Assembly: GCF_017876165.1 (NCBI RefSeq)
Contig: NZ_JAGINQ010000013.1
Location: 1 to 64,000, forward strand
DNA length: 64,000 nucleotides
Source of the DNA: Azospirillum soli
Lineage (GTDB): Bacteria; Pseudomonadota; Alphaproteobacteria; Azospirillales; Azospirillaceae
Direction of reading: 5' to 3'
Each line of letters begins with the position of its first letter. Position 1 is the stretch's first letter. This document shows positions 25,822 to 35,809 of this stretch, piece after piece. Position numbers and translations under genes: made by a program. The notes under the pieces are model-generated. The model made no database searches. It had not been told where the DNA came from and was given only the letters and a program-made list of their open reading frames with translations.

Positions 25822-26625
25822 ATGACACATCCTCTTCCTCCCATGCCCCGTACCGTCGGCGCCGTCAACTGGGTCGGCCTCTGGACCCTGTATGCGCGCG
25901 AGGTGTGGCGCTTCATCAAGGTGCACCAGCAGACCATCTGGGCGCCCGTCGTCACCACGCTGCTGTTCTACGCCGTCTTCGCGTTGGCGCTGGGCGGCGC
26001 CGTGCGCACGGTCGGCCCGGTGCCGTATCTGGAATTCCTGGCGCCCGGCCTGATCATGATGGCGATGGCGCAGAACGCCTTCGCCAACACCTCCTCCTCG
26101 GTGGTGATCTCGAAGGTCCAGGGCAACATCGTCGACATCCTGATGCCGCCCATGGCTCCGCTGGAGCTGGCCTTCGGCTTCGTCATGGGCGGGGTGACGC
26201 GCGGCCTGTGCGTCGGTCTGGTCACCGGGCTGGCGATCTGGGCCTTCGTGCCGATCCGCATCGCGCATCCGGAATTCGTGATCTTCCACGCCGTCATGGC
26301 TTCCATGCTGCTATCGCTGCTGGGCCTCGTCGGCGGCATTTGGTCGGAAAAGTTCGACCACATCGCGGCGGTGACGAATTTCGTTGTGACTCCGCTGTCC
26401 TTCCTATCCGGCACCTTCTATTCGGTGGAGAACCTGCCGCCGACCTTCTGGTGGATCGCGCATTTCGACCCGTTCTTCTACATGATCGACGGCTTCCGCT
26501 ACGGCTTCATCGGCCGCTCGGACGGAACCCTGGCGGTCGGCATCCTGGTCATGCTGGCGGTGAACGGGGGCCTGTGGTGGCTGGCCTGGCGCATGCTGAA
26601 GACCGGCTACAAGCTGAAGGCGTGA
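25822..26625 (+). CDS. ABC-2 type transporter permease
   Basis: Protein of 267 residues with six membrane helices. Signatures of the ABC-2/NodJ-like family are visible (YAREVWRFIKVHQQTIWAPV, YLEFLAPGLIMMAMAQNAFA, TPLSFLSGTFYSVENLPPTF and FDPFFYMIDGFRYGFIG). Such permeases export polysaccharides, lipids or drugs with a separate ATPase. No ATPase gene is adjacent, so the partner is elsewhere. The start MTHPLPPMPRTVGAVNWVG is chosen; the frame is open upstream without similarity. Confidence 0.87.
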   Translation: MTHPLPPMPRTVGAVNWVGLWTLYAREVWRFIKVHQQTIWAPVVTTLLFYAVFALALGGAVRTVGPVPYLEFLAPGLIMMAMAQNAFANTSSSVVISKVQGNIVDILMPPMAPLELAFGFVMGGVTRGLCVGLVTGLAIWAFVPIRIAHPEFVIFHAVMASMLLSLLGLVGGIWSEKFDHIAAVTNFVVTPLSFLSGTFYSVENLPPTFWWIAHFDPFFYMIDGFRYGFIGRSDGTLAVGILVMLAVNGGLWWLAWRMLKTGYKLKA

Positions 26626-26667
26626 CGAAACGCCCCATCTCCGCCATTTCCCCTATTTGCCATTTCG

Positions 26668-26696
26668 TTGACAGAACCAAACGATCTCTTGATATT
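26668..26696 (+). promoter_or_regulatory. Predicted strong sigma-70-type promoter of argD
   Basis: TTGACA (26668-26673), a 17-base spacer and GATATT (26691-26696, 4 of 6 matches to TATAAT). The transcript should begin around 26702-26704, only a few bases before the leader hairpin. Confidence 0.6.
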
Positions 26697-26705
26697 TGCC
26701 ACTTC

Positions 26706-26737
26706 CCCGGCGGGCAGGGGTGCCCGCCGGGTTTTTT
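26706..26737 (+). terminator. Intrinsic-terminator-like hairpin in the argD leader
   Basis: CCCGGCGGGCA (26706-26716), loop GGGG, TGCCCGCCGGG (26721-26731), then six T. The stem is a perfect 11 bp. It lies 40 bases downstream of the predicted -35 box start and just before the argD Shine-Dalgarno (GGGAGG). It either ends the upstream permease transcript or acts as an attenuator/5' stabiliser for argDF. Confidence 0.7.
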
Positions 26738-26757
26738 CCTCTTGGGAGGCTTGAGCC

Positions 26758-27927
26758 GTGATTCCGGTCGTTATGCCCACGTATGCCCGCGCCGACGTTG
26801 TGTTCGAGCGCGGCGAAGGTCCGTATCTCTACGCGACCGACGGGCGACGATTCCTGGATTTCGCCGCCGGTGTGGCGGTGAACGCGCTCGGCCACGCCCA
26901 TCCGCACCTGATCAAGGCGCTGACCGAGCAGGCGAACAAGCTGTGGCACACGTCCAACCTGTTCCGGGTCGCCGGGCAGGAAAGCCTCGCCACGCGCCTG
27001 ACGCAGGCCACCTTCGCCGACACCGTGTTCTTCACGAACTCGGGCGCCGAGGCGTGGGAGTGCGGCGCGAAGCTGGTGCGCAAGTACCATTACGAGAACG
27101 GCAACCCGCACAAGAACCGCATCATCACGTTCGAGCAGGCCTTCCACGGCCGCACGCTGGGCGCCATCTCGGCGGCGAAGCAGGAAAAGCTGATCAAGGG
27201 CTTCGCGCCCCTGCTGGACGGCTTCGACCTCGTCCCCTTCGGTGACCTGGACGCCGTGCGCAACGCCATCACCGAGGAGACGGGCGGCATCTGCATCGAG
27301 CCGATCCAGGGCGAGGGCGGCATCCGCGTCGCCTCGGTGGAGTTCCTGTGCGCTCTGCGCGAACTCTGCGACCAGCACGGCCTGCTGCTGTTCCTGGACG
27401 AGATCCAGTCGGGCATGGGCCGCACCGGCAAGCTGTTCGCCCATGAATGGGCCGGCATCACGCCGGACGTCATGGCGGTGGCGAAGGGCATCGGCGGCGG
27501 CTTCCCGCTCGGCGCCTGCCTTGCCACGGAAAAGGCCGCGTCCGGCATGACCGCCGGCACGCACGGCTCGACCTACGGCGGCAACCCGCTCGCCACGGCG
27601 GTCGGCAACGCCGTTCTGGACGTTGTGCTGGAGCCGGGCTTCCTCGACGGCGTGCAGCGCATCTCCGATGTCTTCCAGGGCCGCCTGCGCGACCTCGCCG
27701 GGCAGTTCCCGGCGGTGTTCAAGGAAGTGCGCGGCCAGGGCCTGCTGCTCGGCCTCGTCTGCGGCCCGACCAACGGCGACGTGGTCGCCAAGGCGCGCGC
27801 CAACGGCCTGCTGACCGTTCCGGCCGGCGACAACGTCGTGCGCGTGCTGCCGCCGCTCACCATCACTGAGGCCCATGTGGAGGAGGCCATCGGCATCCTC
27901 GCCCAGACGGCGCGGGAGTTCGCATGA
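26758..27927 (+). CDS. argD: Acetylornithine aminotransferase
   Basis: Protein of 389 residues, GTG start behind GGGAGG. A PLP-dependent class-III aminotransferase. It contains [72 protein letters not shown] and [16 protein letters not shown] (the PLP-binding Lys). The reaction is N-acetylglutamate semialdehyde + glutamate to N-acetylornithine + 2-oxoglutarate in arginine synthesis; it may also serve in lysine synthesis. The four-base ATGA overlap with argF confirms the arginine operon assignment. Confidence 0.95.
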   Translation: MIPVVMPTYARADVVFERGEGPYLYATDGRRFLDFAAGVAVNALGHAHPHLIKALTEQANKLWHTSNLFRVAGQESLATRLTQATFADTVFFTNSGAEAWECGAKLVRKYHYENGNPHKNRIITFEQAFHGRTLGAISAAKQEKLIKGFAPLLDGFDLVPFGDLDAVRNAITEETGGICIEPIQGEGGIRVASVEFLCALRELCDQHGLLLFLDEIQSGMGRTGKLFAHEWAGITPDVMAVAKGIGGGFPLGACLATEKAASGMTAGTHGSTYGGNPLATAVGNAVLDVVLEPGFLDGVQRISDVFQGRLRDLAGQFPAVFKEVRGQGLLLGLVCGPTNGDVVAKARANGLLTVPAGDNVVRVLPPLTITEAHVEEAIGILAQTAREFA

Positions 27928-28844
27928 TGACCAACGTCCGGCATTTCCTCGACATCGACCGGCTCGACACGGGCACGCTGCGCCACATCCTGGACCGCGC
28001 CGCCACCATCAAGAAGAACATCGACGCGCACCGCTCGGCCCTGGCCGGGCGGACGCTCGCCATGATTTTCGAGAAGCCCTCGACCCGCACCCGCGTCTCC
28101 TTCGAGGTCGGCATGCGCCAGCTCGGCGGCGACGTCGTCGTGCTGAAGCCCGACGACATGCAGCTCGGCCGTGGCGAGACCATCGGCGACACCGCGCGCG
28201 TCCTGTCGCGCTACGTGGACGCCGTTATGGTCCGCACCATGGGCGAGGAGCGCGTGCATGAGTTGGCAAAGCACGCCTCGATCCCCATTATCAACGGGCT
28301 GACCGACCAGTCGCACCCCTGCCAGATCATGGCCGACCTCCTCACCTTCGAGGAGCACCGCGGCCCGATCACCGGCAAGGTCGTGGCCTGGAGCGGCGAC
28401 GCCAACAACGTCGCGGTCAGCTGGATCCACGCCGCCGTGCGGTTCGACTTCGAAATCCGCGTCGCCTGCCCGGAACAGTTCGGTCCGTCGCCGGCCCTGC
28501 TTGAATGGGCGCGGAACGAAAAGCGCGGCCGTGTGGTTCACGTCAAGGATCCCGAGGACGCGGTGCGCAACGCCGATTGCGTCGTCACCGACACCTGGGT
28601 GTCCATGAACAACACCGACGTCGAGGAACGTCACGCCGGGCTGGCGCCCTATCAGGTGAACGAGCAGCTGATGAGCCTCGCCAACAGCGACGCCCTGTTC
28701 ATGCACTGCCTGCCGGCCCACCGTGGCGAGGAAGTGACGGACGGCGTCATCGACGGCCCGCACTCCGTGGTCTGGGACGAGGCGGAAAACCGCCTGCACG
28801 CCCAGAAGGCCATCCTGGCCTGGTGCCTCGGCGCCAAAATCTAA
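27924..28844 (+). CDS. argF: Ornithine carbamoyltransferase
   Basis: Protein of 306 residues, ATG overlapping the argD stop. Carbamoyl-phosphate site [15 protein letters not shown], then [14 protein letters not shown], the ornithine loop VSMNN in [17 protein letters not shown], and the catalytic [11 protein letters not shown]. It makes citrulline from ornithine and carbamoyl phosphate. The length fits the anabolic form. The order argD-argF-hslO is common in alphaproteobacteria, as I recall. Confidence 0.95.
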   Translation: MMTNVRHFLDIDRLDTGTLRHILDRAATIKKNIDAHRSALAGRTLAMIFEKPSTRTRVSFEVGMRQLGGDVVVLKPDDMQLGRGETIGDTARVLSRYVDAVMVRTMGEERVHELAKHASIPIINGLTDQSHPCQIMADLLTFEEHRGPITGKVVAWSGDANNVAVSWIHAAVRFDFEIRVACPEQFGPSPALLEWARNEKRGRVVHVKDPEDAVRNADCVVTDTWVSMNNTDVEERHAGLAPYQVNEQLMSLANSDALFMHCLPAHRGEEVTDGVIDGPHSVVWDEAENRLHAQKAILAWCLGAKI

Positions 28845-28862
28845 AGGAAGTTTGAGGACCAT

Positions 28863-29843
28863 ATGGACGATCCTTCCGTCCGGCCGCTGACCGACGACCT
28901 CGTTCTGCCGTTCCAGATCGAGGCGTCGCGCCTGCGAGGCCGCATGGTGAAGCTCGGCCCCGCCCTGGACGAGATTCTGGCCCGCCACAAGTACCCGGAG
29001 CCGGTCGCCCGCTTTCTGGCGGAGACGATGGCGCTCGCCGTGCTGCTGTCCAGCATGCTGAAGTACGACGGCATCTTCACGCTCCAGACCAAGGGTGACG
29101 GGCCGATCAAGCTGATGGTCGCCGACATCACGTCGGTCGGCGACATCCGCGCCTACGCCCAGTACGACGAGGATGAGCTGAAGAAGGCCGCCGACGACGT
29201 GGCCATCGCTCCGGCCCCGGCGCTGCTGGGCAAGGGCTACATCGCCTTCACCGTGGACCAGGGGCCGAACACCGACCGCTACCAGGGCATCGTCGAACTG
29301 TACGGCAAGACGCTGGCCGACTGCGTGCAGCACTATTTCCGTCAGTCGGAGCAGATCGACACCGGCCTGACCATCTCCGTCGATCAGGAAACCCTCTCCG
29401 ATGGGGGTGACGGCGCATGGCGGGCCGGCGGCATCATGGTGCAGCGCCTGCCCCAGGAAGAGACCGAGAAGGTGCTGGGTTCCGGCGACGAGGACGCGTG
29501 GCGCCGCGCCATGGTCCTGCTGTCCACCACCACCGGCGAAGAGCTTCTCGCCTCGGATCTGGCGGCCAGCGACCTGCTGTTCCGCTTGTTCCACGAGGAC
29601 GGCGTGCGCGTCTGGCAACCCAAGGGCCTGCGCTTCGGCTGCCGCTGCTCGCGCGAGCGGGTTTCGGACATGCTGTCCAGCCTGCCGCGCGACGAGGTTC
29701 AGGAACTGAAGATCGACGACGGCCGCGTCGAGGTGGTCTGCCAGTTCTGCTCGACCGCCTACCACTTCGACGACGCGGATCTCGACCGCGTGTATGGCAA
29801 TCCGGGGGGCGGCAATCCGGGGGACGGCAAACCTCAAGCCTGA
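28863..29843 (+). CDS. hslO: Redox-regulated chaperone Hsp33
   Basis: Protein of 326 residues, 18 bases after argF. The N-terminal Hsp33 domain starts near FQIEASRLRGRMVKLGPALD. The redox switch is complete: Cys260/Cys262 (GCRCSRERV) and Cys293/Cys296 (VCQFCSTAYHF) would bind zinc when reduced and form disulfides under oxidative stress, activating holdase function. The last residues are repeated at DNA level (GNPGGGNPGDGKPQA) by a 15-bp duplication. Probably transcribed with argDF from the promoter at 26.7 kb. Confidence 0.95.
   Translation: MDDPSVRPLTDDLVLPFQIEASRLRGRMVKLGPALDEILARHKYPEPVARFLAETMALAVLLSSMLKYDGIFTLQTKGDGPIKLMVADITSVGDIRAYAQYDEDELKKAADDVAIAPAPALLGKGYIAFTVDQGPNTDRYQGIVELYGKTLADCVQHYFRQSEQIDTGLTISVDQETLSDGGDGAWRAGGIMVQRLPQEETEKVLGSGDEDAWRRAMVLLSTTTGEELLASDLAASDLLFRLFHEDGVRVWQPKGLRFGCRCSRERVSDMLSSLPRDEVQELKIDDGRVEVVCQFCSTAYHFDDADLDRVYGNPGGGNPGDGKPQA
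29796..29825 (+). repeat. 15-bp in-frame tandem duplication at the hslO 3' end
   Basis: ggcaatccggggggc and ggcaatccgggggac are adjacent, followed by a partial third unit ggcaaacc. They add Gly/Asn/Pro residues to the Hsp33 tail after its zinc centre, where changes should be tolerated. Confidence 0.8.
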
Positions 29844-29904
29844 TGCAGGTTGGAGACGGCGCGGCTATAGTGCCGCGCCGTACCCGAATCCAACCGGAGC
29901 GATC

Positions 29905-30507
29905 ATGCCGTCCCGCCGTTTCGTTCTCGCCGCCAGTTTGGCCGCGCTCGCGCTGTCGGCCTGCCAGAGCACGCCGCCGCGCCCGGCGCCCCGGCCCATC
30001 GACTTTTCCAATTTCGGCCCCATCGTCCTGAACGCCGCCAGCATCGACGTGGTGGACGCTTCCCGCCCGATGGGCGGCAATCATGTGGAGCAGCGTTCCT
30101 CCGTCCCGCCGGCCGAAGCGGTGCGCCGCTGGGCGAACGAGCGTTTGCAGGCGTCGGGCGGTCCCGGCCGCGTGCGCGTCACCATCCGCGACGCCAGCAT
30201 TGTGGAAACCCAGCTGCCGAAGACCGGCGGCGTCCAGGGCTATTTCACCAACGATCAAGCCCAGCGCTACGATGGCCGCATCGACGTCGAGGTGACCGGC
30301 GATGTCCCCGCAGGCGGCCCCGGCACCGCGTCCTTCCACGGCACGACCAAGGCGACGGTGACCCATTCCAGGACGGTTCCGGAGAACATCTCGCTCGCCG
30401 ATCGCGAGGCGACCTTCCTGGACATCACCCGCCGCATGGTCGAGGACCTGAACGCGCGCCTCGACGCCGGCATCCGCAAGGATCTCGCTCCGATGGTGCG
30501 GCGCTGA
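29905..30507 (+). CDS. Putative lipoprotein of unknown function
   Basis: Protein of 200 residues. The lipobox LSAC gives a lipidated Cys at about 20 after MPSRRFVLAASLAALALSAC, followed by a proline-rich linker. The mature domain is mixed (VRRWANERLQASGGPGRVRV-like, then DGRIDVEVTGD and TFLDITRRMVEDLNARLDAG). The alternation resembles envelope proteins that assemble on the membrane, but I do not recognise a named family. Located 60 bases after hslO with its own GGAGC ribosome site. Confidence 0.75.
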   Translation: MPSRRFVLAASLAALALSACQSTPPRPAPRPIDFSNFGPIVLNAASIDVVDASRPMGGNHVEQRSSVPPAEAVRRWANERLQASGGPGRVRVTIRDASIVETQLPKTGGVQGYFTNDQAQRYDGRIDVEVTGDVPAGGPGTASFHGTTKATVTHSRTVPENISLADREATFLDITRRMVEDLNARLDAGIRKDLAPMVRR

Positions 30508-30664
30508 TCCGATCTGTCGTTCCGCGCGAGACCGGCCCCGGTCCGCGCGGAACGGCAGGCCTGTTCTTCACATTCGTCACTTTAGCATACTAACAAAGTC
30601 CTATAACATTTAGCTCTCTTTGTGCGGAAAGGCCGCCGCACAGCCGTCGCCCAAGGGAGCTACC

Positions 30665-32554
30665 GTGTTCAAGAACCTGACGCTGACCGCTAAGCTGTCG
30701 CTGCTCAACGTGCTGGGGCTGGTCATCCTGGCGACCATCCTGACGGTGTCGTCCAGCTACATCCTGAGCGAGCGGAGCGCCGAGGCGGCGCTTCAGCAGC
30801 GCGAGCGGAGCATCGGGCTCGCCCGCATGCTGCTCGAACAGAAAGGGCAGGGGTACAGCGTCCGCGACGGCGCCCTTTACGTCGCCGACTTCCGCGTCGA
30901 TGGCGACACCTCGGTGGTGGACCGCATCCGCGACCTGACCGGCGGCGTCGCCACGGTGTTCCAGGGCGATGTCCGCGTTTCCACCAATGTCCTGAAAAGC
31001 GACGGAAGCCGCGCGGTCGGCACCAAGCTCGATCCGGGGCCGGTCTACGACGCGCTGTTCCTGCACCGCAAACCCTTCCGGGGCGAGGCGCAAATCCTGG
31101 GCGAGCCCTACTACACCGCCTATGATCCGCTCCTCGACTCGTCCGGCAAGGTCGTCGGCGTCCTCTTCGTCGGTCTGAAGCGCGCCGACGTTCTGAGGAC
31201 GGTGACCGAGGTGCAGGAGATCGTCCTGATCCTGGCGCCGCTTGTCACCGTCGCCTTCGGCATCATCAGCTTCCTGCTGCTGCGTCGGCAAATGGGGGCG
31301 GTGCGCGCCATTAGCGGCACCATGCACGAGCTGGCCGGCAACAAGCTGGACGTCGCCATCCCCGGCCTCGACCGCCGCGACGAGGTCGGCGAGATGGCCA
31401 GGGCGGTCCAGGTCTTCAAAGACAACGCCATCGCCAAGAAGAAGATGGACGAGGCCGAGCGCGAACGGCTGGAAGCCGAACGCCGCGCCGAGGAGGCTCA
31501 GCGCGCCCGCGAGAAGGCCATCGGCGAGGAGATCGCCGCGCTGATCGACGGCGTGTCCAAGGGCGACCTGTCGCGCCGCCTCGATCTGGCCGGCAAGGAC
31601 GGCTTCTACAAGACGATGTCCGAAGGCATCAACCGCTTGACCGACACAGTGGAAAGCGTGATCCGCGACCTCGGCGAGGTGCTGGGCGCGCTCGCCCAGG
31701 GCGACCTGAACAAGCGTGTCGAGCGCGATTACCAGGGCGCCTTCCAGACGCTGAAGACGGACGTCAACACCACCTCCGCCAAGCTCGCCGAGATCGTCGG
31801 ACAGATCCTGCACGCGACGGAAGCCATCACGGCCGCCGCGTCCGAAGTCTCGCTGGGCTCCCACGACCTTGCCGAGCGGACCGAGCAGCAGGCCTCCTCG
31901 CTGGAGGAGACGGCGGCGAGCATGGAGGAACTGGGCGCCACCGTGCGCTCCAACGCCGACAACGCCCAGCGCGCCAATCACATGGCGACCGACGCCCGCA
32001 ACTCCGCCGAATCCGGCGGCGTGGTCGCCGGCTCGGCCATCGATGCGATGAAGCGCATCGAGGAGGCCAGCCGCAAGATCACCGACATCATCGGCGTGAT
32101 CGACGAAATTGCCTTCCAGACCAACCTGCTCGCCCTCAACGCCGCCGTCGAGGCCGCCCGCGCCGGTGACGCCGGCCGGGGCTTCGCCGTGGTGGCGCAG
32201 GAGGTGCGCAACCTCGCCCAGCGTTCCGCCCAGGCCTCGAAGGAGATCAAGGGCCTGATCCTCACCAGCAACGATCAGGTGAAGGATGGCGTGGATCTGG
32301 TGAAAAAGGCCGGGAGCGCTTTGGAGGGCATCGTGTCCGGCGTTCAGCAGGTCGCCAGCCTGATCGCCGAGATGGCGTCGGCCAGCAGCGAGCAGGCCTC
32401 CGCTCTCGATGAGATCAACGTCACCGTCTCCCACATGGACGAGATGACCCAGAAAAACGCCGCGCTGGTGGAAGAGACCACCGCCGCTTCGCAGTCCCTT
32501 GCCAATCAGGCGACCGACCTGCGGCGCCTTGTGGGCTATTTCAAGCTCGGCTGA
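30665..32554 (+). CDS. Methyl-accepting chemotaxis protein with single Cache sensor
   Basis: Protein of 629 residues, GTG start with AAGGGAGC upstream. TM1 lies at about 8-30. A periplasmic Cache domain (about 35-180, with [37 protein letters not shown] and [20 protein letters not shown]) resembles the sCache_3 group. TM2 is at about 185-205, followed by HAMP and a second HAMP-like segment ([20 protein letters not shown]). The signalling tip is classic ([20 protein letters not shown] around 482-501). No C-terminal pentapeptide. Ligand unknown; relatives sense small carboxylates. Ends at a terminator shared with ahcY. Confidence 0.93.
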   Translation: MFKNLTLTAKLSLLNVLGLVILATILTVSSSYILSERSAEAALQQRERSIGLARMLLEQKGQGYSVRDGALYVADFRVDGDTSVVDRIRDLTGGVATVFQGDVRVSTNVLKSDGSRAVGTKLDPGPVYDALFLHRKPFRGEAQILGEPYYTAYDPLLDSSGKVVGVLFVGLKRADVLRTVTEVQEIVLILAPLVTVAFGIISFLLLRRQMGAVRAISGTMHELAGNKLDVAIPGLDRRDEVGEMARAVQVFKDNAIAKKKMDEAERERLEAERRAEEAQRAREKAIGEEIAALIDGVSKGDLSRRLDLAGKDGFYKTMSEGINRLTDTVESVIRDLGEVLGALAQGDLNKRVERDYQGAFQTLKTDVNTTSAKLAEIVGQILHATEAITAAASEVSLGSHDLAERTEQQASSLEETAASMEELGATVRSNADNAQRANHMATDARNSAESGGVVAGSAIDAMKRIEEASRKITDIIGVIDEIAFQTNLLALNAAVEAARAGDAGRGFAVVAQEVRNLAQRSAQASKEIKGLILTSNDQVKDGVDLVKKAGSALEGIVSGVQQVASLIAEMASASSEQASALDEINVTVSHMDEMTQKNAALVEETTAASQSLANQATDLRRLVGYFKLG

Positions 32555-32584
32555 CCGAAAGGCCGCCGAACGCACAAACAAAAA

Positions 32585-32607
32585 GGGCCGCCCCGGTGGG
32601 GCGGCCC
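32585..32607. terminator. Bidirectional rho-independent terminator
   Basis: GGGCCGCCCC, loop GGT, GGGGCGGCCC form a perfect 10-bp stem. Five A on the left (T-run for the minus strand) and TTT on the right. It ends both the chemoreceptor and ahcY transcripts. Confidence 0.85.
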
Positions 32608-32631
32608 TTTCCGCATCGGCTGACGCCGATC

Positions 32632-33936
32632 TTAGTAGCGGTAGTGTTCCGGCTTGAACGGGCCGTTGACGTTCACGCCGATGTACTCGGCCTGCTTGGT
32701 CGACAGCGTGGTCAGCTTGGCGCCGATCTTGTCCAGGTGCAGACGGGCGACCTTCTCGTCCAAGTGCTTCGGCAGCACATAGACCTTGCGCTCGTAGTTC
32801 TTGTGGTTGTTCCACAGCTCGATCTGGGCCAGCACCTGGTTGGTGAAGCTGGCGCTCATCACGAAGCTCGGGTGGCCGGTGGCGCAGCCCAGGTTCACCA
32901 GACGGCCCTGGGCCAGAACGATCAGGCGCTTGCCGTCCGGGAAGACGACCTCGTCAACCTGCGGCTTGACCTCTTCCCACTTGTAGTTGCGAAGAGCCTC
33001 GATCTGGATCTCGCTGTCGAAGTGGCCGATGTTGCAGACGATGGCGCGGTCCTTCATCTGGCGCATGTGGTCCAGCGTGATGACGTCCACGTTGCCGGTG
33101 GCGGTGACGAAGATGTCGCCCAGCGGGGCGGCCTCTTCCATGGTCACCACCTGATAGCCTTCCATGGCGGCCTGGAGCGCGTTGATCGGGTCGATCTCGG
33201 TGACCATCACGCGCGCACCCTGCGAGCGCAGCGAGGCGGCCGAGCCCTTGCCCACGTCGCCATAGCCGGCGACGACGGCGACCTTGCCGGCCATCATCAC
33301 GTCGGTGGCGCGCTTGATGCCGTCGACCAGCGATTCGCGGCAGCCATAGAGGTTGTCGAACTTTGACTTGGTGACGCTGTCGTTGACGTTGATGGCGGGA
33401 ACCTTGAGGGTGCCCTTCTTCATCATCTCATACAGACGGTGCACGCCGGTGGTGGTCTCCTCCGACAGGCCGCGCACGTCGTCCAGCATCTCCGGATACT
33501 TGTCGTGCATGATCTGCGTGACGTCGCCGCCATCGTCCAGGATCATGTTCGGGGTCCAGCCGTCCGGGCCGCGCAGGGTCTGCTCGATGCACCACCAGAA
33601 CTCCTCCTCCGTCTCGCCCTTCCAGGCGAAGACCGGGATGCCGGCGGCGGCGATGGCCGCGGCGGCCTGATCCTGGGTCGAGAAGATGTTGCACGACGAC
33701 CAGCGCACGGTCGCGCCGAGCGCCGTCAGCGTCTCGATCAGGACGGCGGTCTGGATGGTCATGTGCAGGCAGCCGACGATGCGCGCGCCCTTCAGCGGCT
33801 TGGCGTCGCCGAACTCCTCGCGCAGCGCCATCAGGCCCGGCATCTCGGTCTCGGCGATGTTGATTTCCTTGCGGCCCCACTCGGCGAGGCTGATGTCCTT
33901 GACCTTGTAGTCGGTGAAGTTGGCGGGCGCGGCCAT
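32632..33936 (-). CDS. ahcY: S-adenosylhomocysteinase
   Basis: Protein of 434 residues. It hydrolyses S-adenosylhomocysteine to adenosine and homocysteine using tightly bound NAD, clearing the inhibitor of methylation. Recognisable segments: [56 protein letters not shown], the NAD fold [20 protein letters not shown], and the C-terminal [15 protein letters not shown] precedes the start. A long palindrome matching SahR-type operators lies about 90-115 bases upstream. Confidence 0.97.
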   Translation of the reverse strand: MAAPANFTDYKVKDISLAEWGRKEINIAETEMPGLMALREEFGDAKPLKGARIVGCLHMTIQTAVLIETLTALGATVRWSSCNIFSTQDQAAAAIAAAGIPVFAWKGETEEEFWWCIEQTLRGPDGWTPNMILDDGGDVTQIMHDKYPEMLDDVRGLSEETTTGVHRLYEMMKKGTLKVPAINVNDSVTKSKFDNLYGCRESLVDGIKRATDVMMAGKVAVVAGYGDVGKGSAASLRSQGARVMVTEIDPINALQAAMEGYQVVTMEEAAPLGDIFVTATGNVDVITLDHMRQMKDRAIVCNIGHFDSEIQIEALRNYKWEEVKPQVDEVVFPDGKRLIVLAQGRLVNLGCATGHPSFVMSASFTNQVLAQIELWNNHKNYERKVYVLPKHLDEKVARLHLDKIGAKLTTLSTKQAEYIGVNVNGPFKPEHYRY

Positions 33937-34022
33937 GGGGCGTGTCTCCTGACGGACAAAAGAACGGCGCGGACCCGATGGCCCGCTTCAGGGCAAGGAT
34001 GTACCAGCGCGTCCGCTTCCGT

Positions 34023-34050
34023 GCAAGCATAAAGATATCTTTATGTTTGC
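34023..34050 (-). promoter_or_regulatory. Palindromic operator upstream of ahcY, SahR-like
   Basis: CATAAAGATATCTTTATG (34028-34045) is a perfect 18-bp palindrome. With flanks GCAA and TTGC it extends to 28 bp with one mismatch pair. AT-rich inside very GC-rich DNA. Published comparative genomics describes SahR (ArsR family) sites with a core AAGATATCTT in front of ahcY and other methionine-cycle genes in Proteobacteria (from memory). Confidence 0.7.
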
Positions 34051-34179
34051 TGGGTAGCTGTCTCGCCGATCTTTCCGCCGACCCTACCGATGGCCGATCC
34101 CCATCGTGCATCTTCAAACCGCGCCGCCCGATCCCCATACTTGACCTATGGGTAAAGCAAGAAAGGGTTGAGAGTCCCC

Positions 34180-34359
34180 ATGCCTTCGGCGTTGGTCCGC
34201 CACATCCAGGGCTTGAGCGACCGCGACATCGCGCGGTTGCACCGTCTTGCCGCCAATCGTCCTCGGGTCCGTCCCACCGTGGATACCTCCCGCCCCTGCG
34301 ACCATGCGTGGTCCCGCCCCGACTGCGCCGTCGCGGAACGGCTGCGCGCCGAAGAATAA
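34180..34359 (+). CDS. Possible small basic protein
   Basis: A 59-residue frame beginning MPSALVRHIQGLSDRDIARL and rich in Arg, with GGGTTGAGAG upstream as a weak ribosome site. No family is recognised. It fills the gap between ahcY and the PAP2 gene, but high GC makes chance frames common, so support is weak. Confidence 0.35.
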   Translation: MPSALVRHIQGLSDRDIARLHRLAANRPRVRPTVDTSRPCDHAWSRPDCAVAERLRAEE

Positions 34360-34460
34360 GGGCAACCCTCCCGAACCCCCCATCCGCTCGGAAGCCGGTT
34401 GTGCCCGGACGCCTGTTGTGTAAGTTCACGCCTCCGCGTGATCAGTCGCGACGACTCACC

Positions 34461-35234
34461 ATGAACGTCCATCCACAGGCGCCTTCCCCCATGCTCCGCA
34501 ACGGCTTCTGGAACCGGCTCGGACGGCACGAGCTGACTCTTCTCATTGGACTGGCCGTCGTCGCCGGCCTGCTGGCCGCCTTCGTCAATCTGGCCGGCGA
34601 GGTGATGCAGGGGGAAACGGTCGCCGTTGACCGGGCGATCCTCCTGGCCCTCCGCGATCCGGGGGACCCGACCCATGCGCTGGGGCCGGCCTGGGTGGAG
34701 GAGACGGCCCGCAACATCACGGCGTTGGGCAGCATCGTGGTGCTGTCCCTGATCACCCTGACGGTGCTGGGCTATCTTCTCCTTCTCGGCAGGCGCGGGG
34801 CGGCTCTGCTGCTCCTGCTGTCGGTGGGGGGCGGGATGGTCCTCAGCTCCCTGCTGAAGTTGGGAATAGCGCGGGCGCGGCCGGACCTCGTTCCCCATGG
34901 CGACGTGGTTTTCACGGCCAGCTTCCCGAGCGGCCATTCGCTGCTGTCGGCGGTGGTCTACCTGACGCTGGGCGCGTTATTGGCGCGGTTCGCGGCGCGA
35001 CGGCGGTTGAAGGCCTATCCGTTGTTGGTGGCGATGGCCCTGACGCTGCTGATCGGCGTCAGCCGCGTCTATCTGGGGGTTCACTGGCCCACCGACGTTC
35101 TCGCCGGCTGGTGCGTCGGGGCGGCCTGGGCGGCGCTGTGCTGGCTGGTCGCTCTGTGGCTGCAAAGACGCGGTGCGGTGGAACCGAACGCCGATGGGGG
35201 CGTGGACGACTCTCCGGAACCGGATCGCTCTTGA
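34461..35234 (+). CDS. PAP2-family membrane phosphatase
   Basis: Protein of 257 residues with about six membrane helices. The three phosphatase motifs are present: KLGIARARPD (motif 1), PSGH in FTASFPSGHSLLSAV (motif 2) and SRVYLGVHWPTD (motif 3). The pattern resembles undecaprenyl-diphosphatase BacA-unrelated enzymes (PgpB/YbjG type) or phosphatidic acid phosphatases. The active site faces the periplasm. An acidic tail (DGGVDDSPEPDRS) follows the last helix. The start is chosen where homology begins; the frame is open for 170 codons before that. Confidence 0.85.
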   Translation: MNVHPQAPSPMLRNGFWNRLGRHELTLLIGLAVVAGLLAAFVNLAGEVMQGETVAVDRAILLALRDPGDPTHALGPAWVEETARNITALGSIVVLSLITLTVLGYLLLLGRRGAALLLLLSVGGGMVLSSLLKLGIARARPDLVPHGDVVFTASFPSGHSLLSAVVYLTLGALLARFAARRRLKAYPLLVAMALTLLIGVSRVYLGVHWPTDVLAGWCVGAAWAALCWLVALWLQRRGAVEPNADGGVDDSPEPDRS

Positions 35235-35293
35235 CCGGGACTCGCGCCTGCCGATATTGCAGGACGATCTATGTCGGACGGCACAGCATATCG

Positions 35294-35809
35294 ATGTCCA
35301 AACGCACCCTCGACCACGATACCTTGCAAGCCGTCGGCGTGCTGGCCCGCGCGGTCGAACAGGCGCGGATGCCCGGCGTGCTGGAATTCCGGCTGCTGAG
35401 CAACGCCCTGAACCGCGCCATCGAAACGCGCGGCGAGCGCGACCTGCACGAGGCCGCCCGTGTCTTCCAGACGCTCGACCGCGATTGCCGCGAGCGCATT
35501 GTGGAGCGCGCGAACGCGATGGCGCATGCCGAGGCCGCCGGCGGACGGCGCCCGTCCACCGCGCCCGTCCGCTCGATCACGCTGCCCTCGCTGGGGAAGG
35601 CCGCGCGCTCCGCGACCGGCTTCCTCGCCGCGCTGAACGGCGGCCGGTCCAAGCCGTCCAGCAAGGCACCTGCCAAGCCGTCTTCCGGCCCGACCGAAAG
35701 CCGCAACGCCGCCAAGTCTCGCCTGATGGAAGCCGTCGAACGCCAGCGCGAGGCGGCAAGCGACTTCCTGCCCGGCGAACCCCTCCCACGCTCCGCCTGG
35801 ACCCCCTGA
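35294..35809 (+). CDS. Hypothetical protein, helical N-terminus
   Basis: Protein of 171 residues, start MSKRTLDHDTLQAVGVLARA. The first 85 residues look all-helical and charged (VLEFRLLSNALNRAIETRGE, VFQTLDRDCRERIVERANAM). The rest is Ser/Pro/Lys-rich and probably disordered. No family is recognised. Its TGA overlaps the ATG of the next gene (TGATG), so the pair is translationally coupled and probably works together. Confidence 0.65.
   Translation: MSKRTLDHDTLQAVGVLARAVEQARMPGVLEFRLLSNALNRAIETRGERDLHEAARVFQTLDRDCRERIVERANAMAHAEAAGGRRPSTAPVRSITLPSLGKAARSATGFLAALNGGRSKPSSKAPAKPSSGPTESRNAAKSRLMEAVERQREAASDFLPGEPLPRSAWTP

Noticed and set aside
27573..29837. Long antisense frame over argF and hslO
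   Set aside because: Same GC3 shadow effect; argF and hslO motifs are unambiguous on the plus strand.
30590..32815. Long antisense frame over the Cache chemoreceptor
   Set aside because: Shadow of GC3 bias; the chemoreceptor has clear TM, Cache, HAMP and signalling motifs.
33937..34060. S-adenosylhomocysteine or SAM riboswitch in the ahcY leader
   Set aside because: No matching conserved riboswitch core was seen; the palindromic DNA operator explains the region better.
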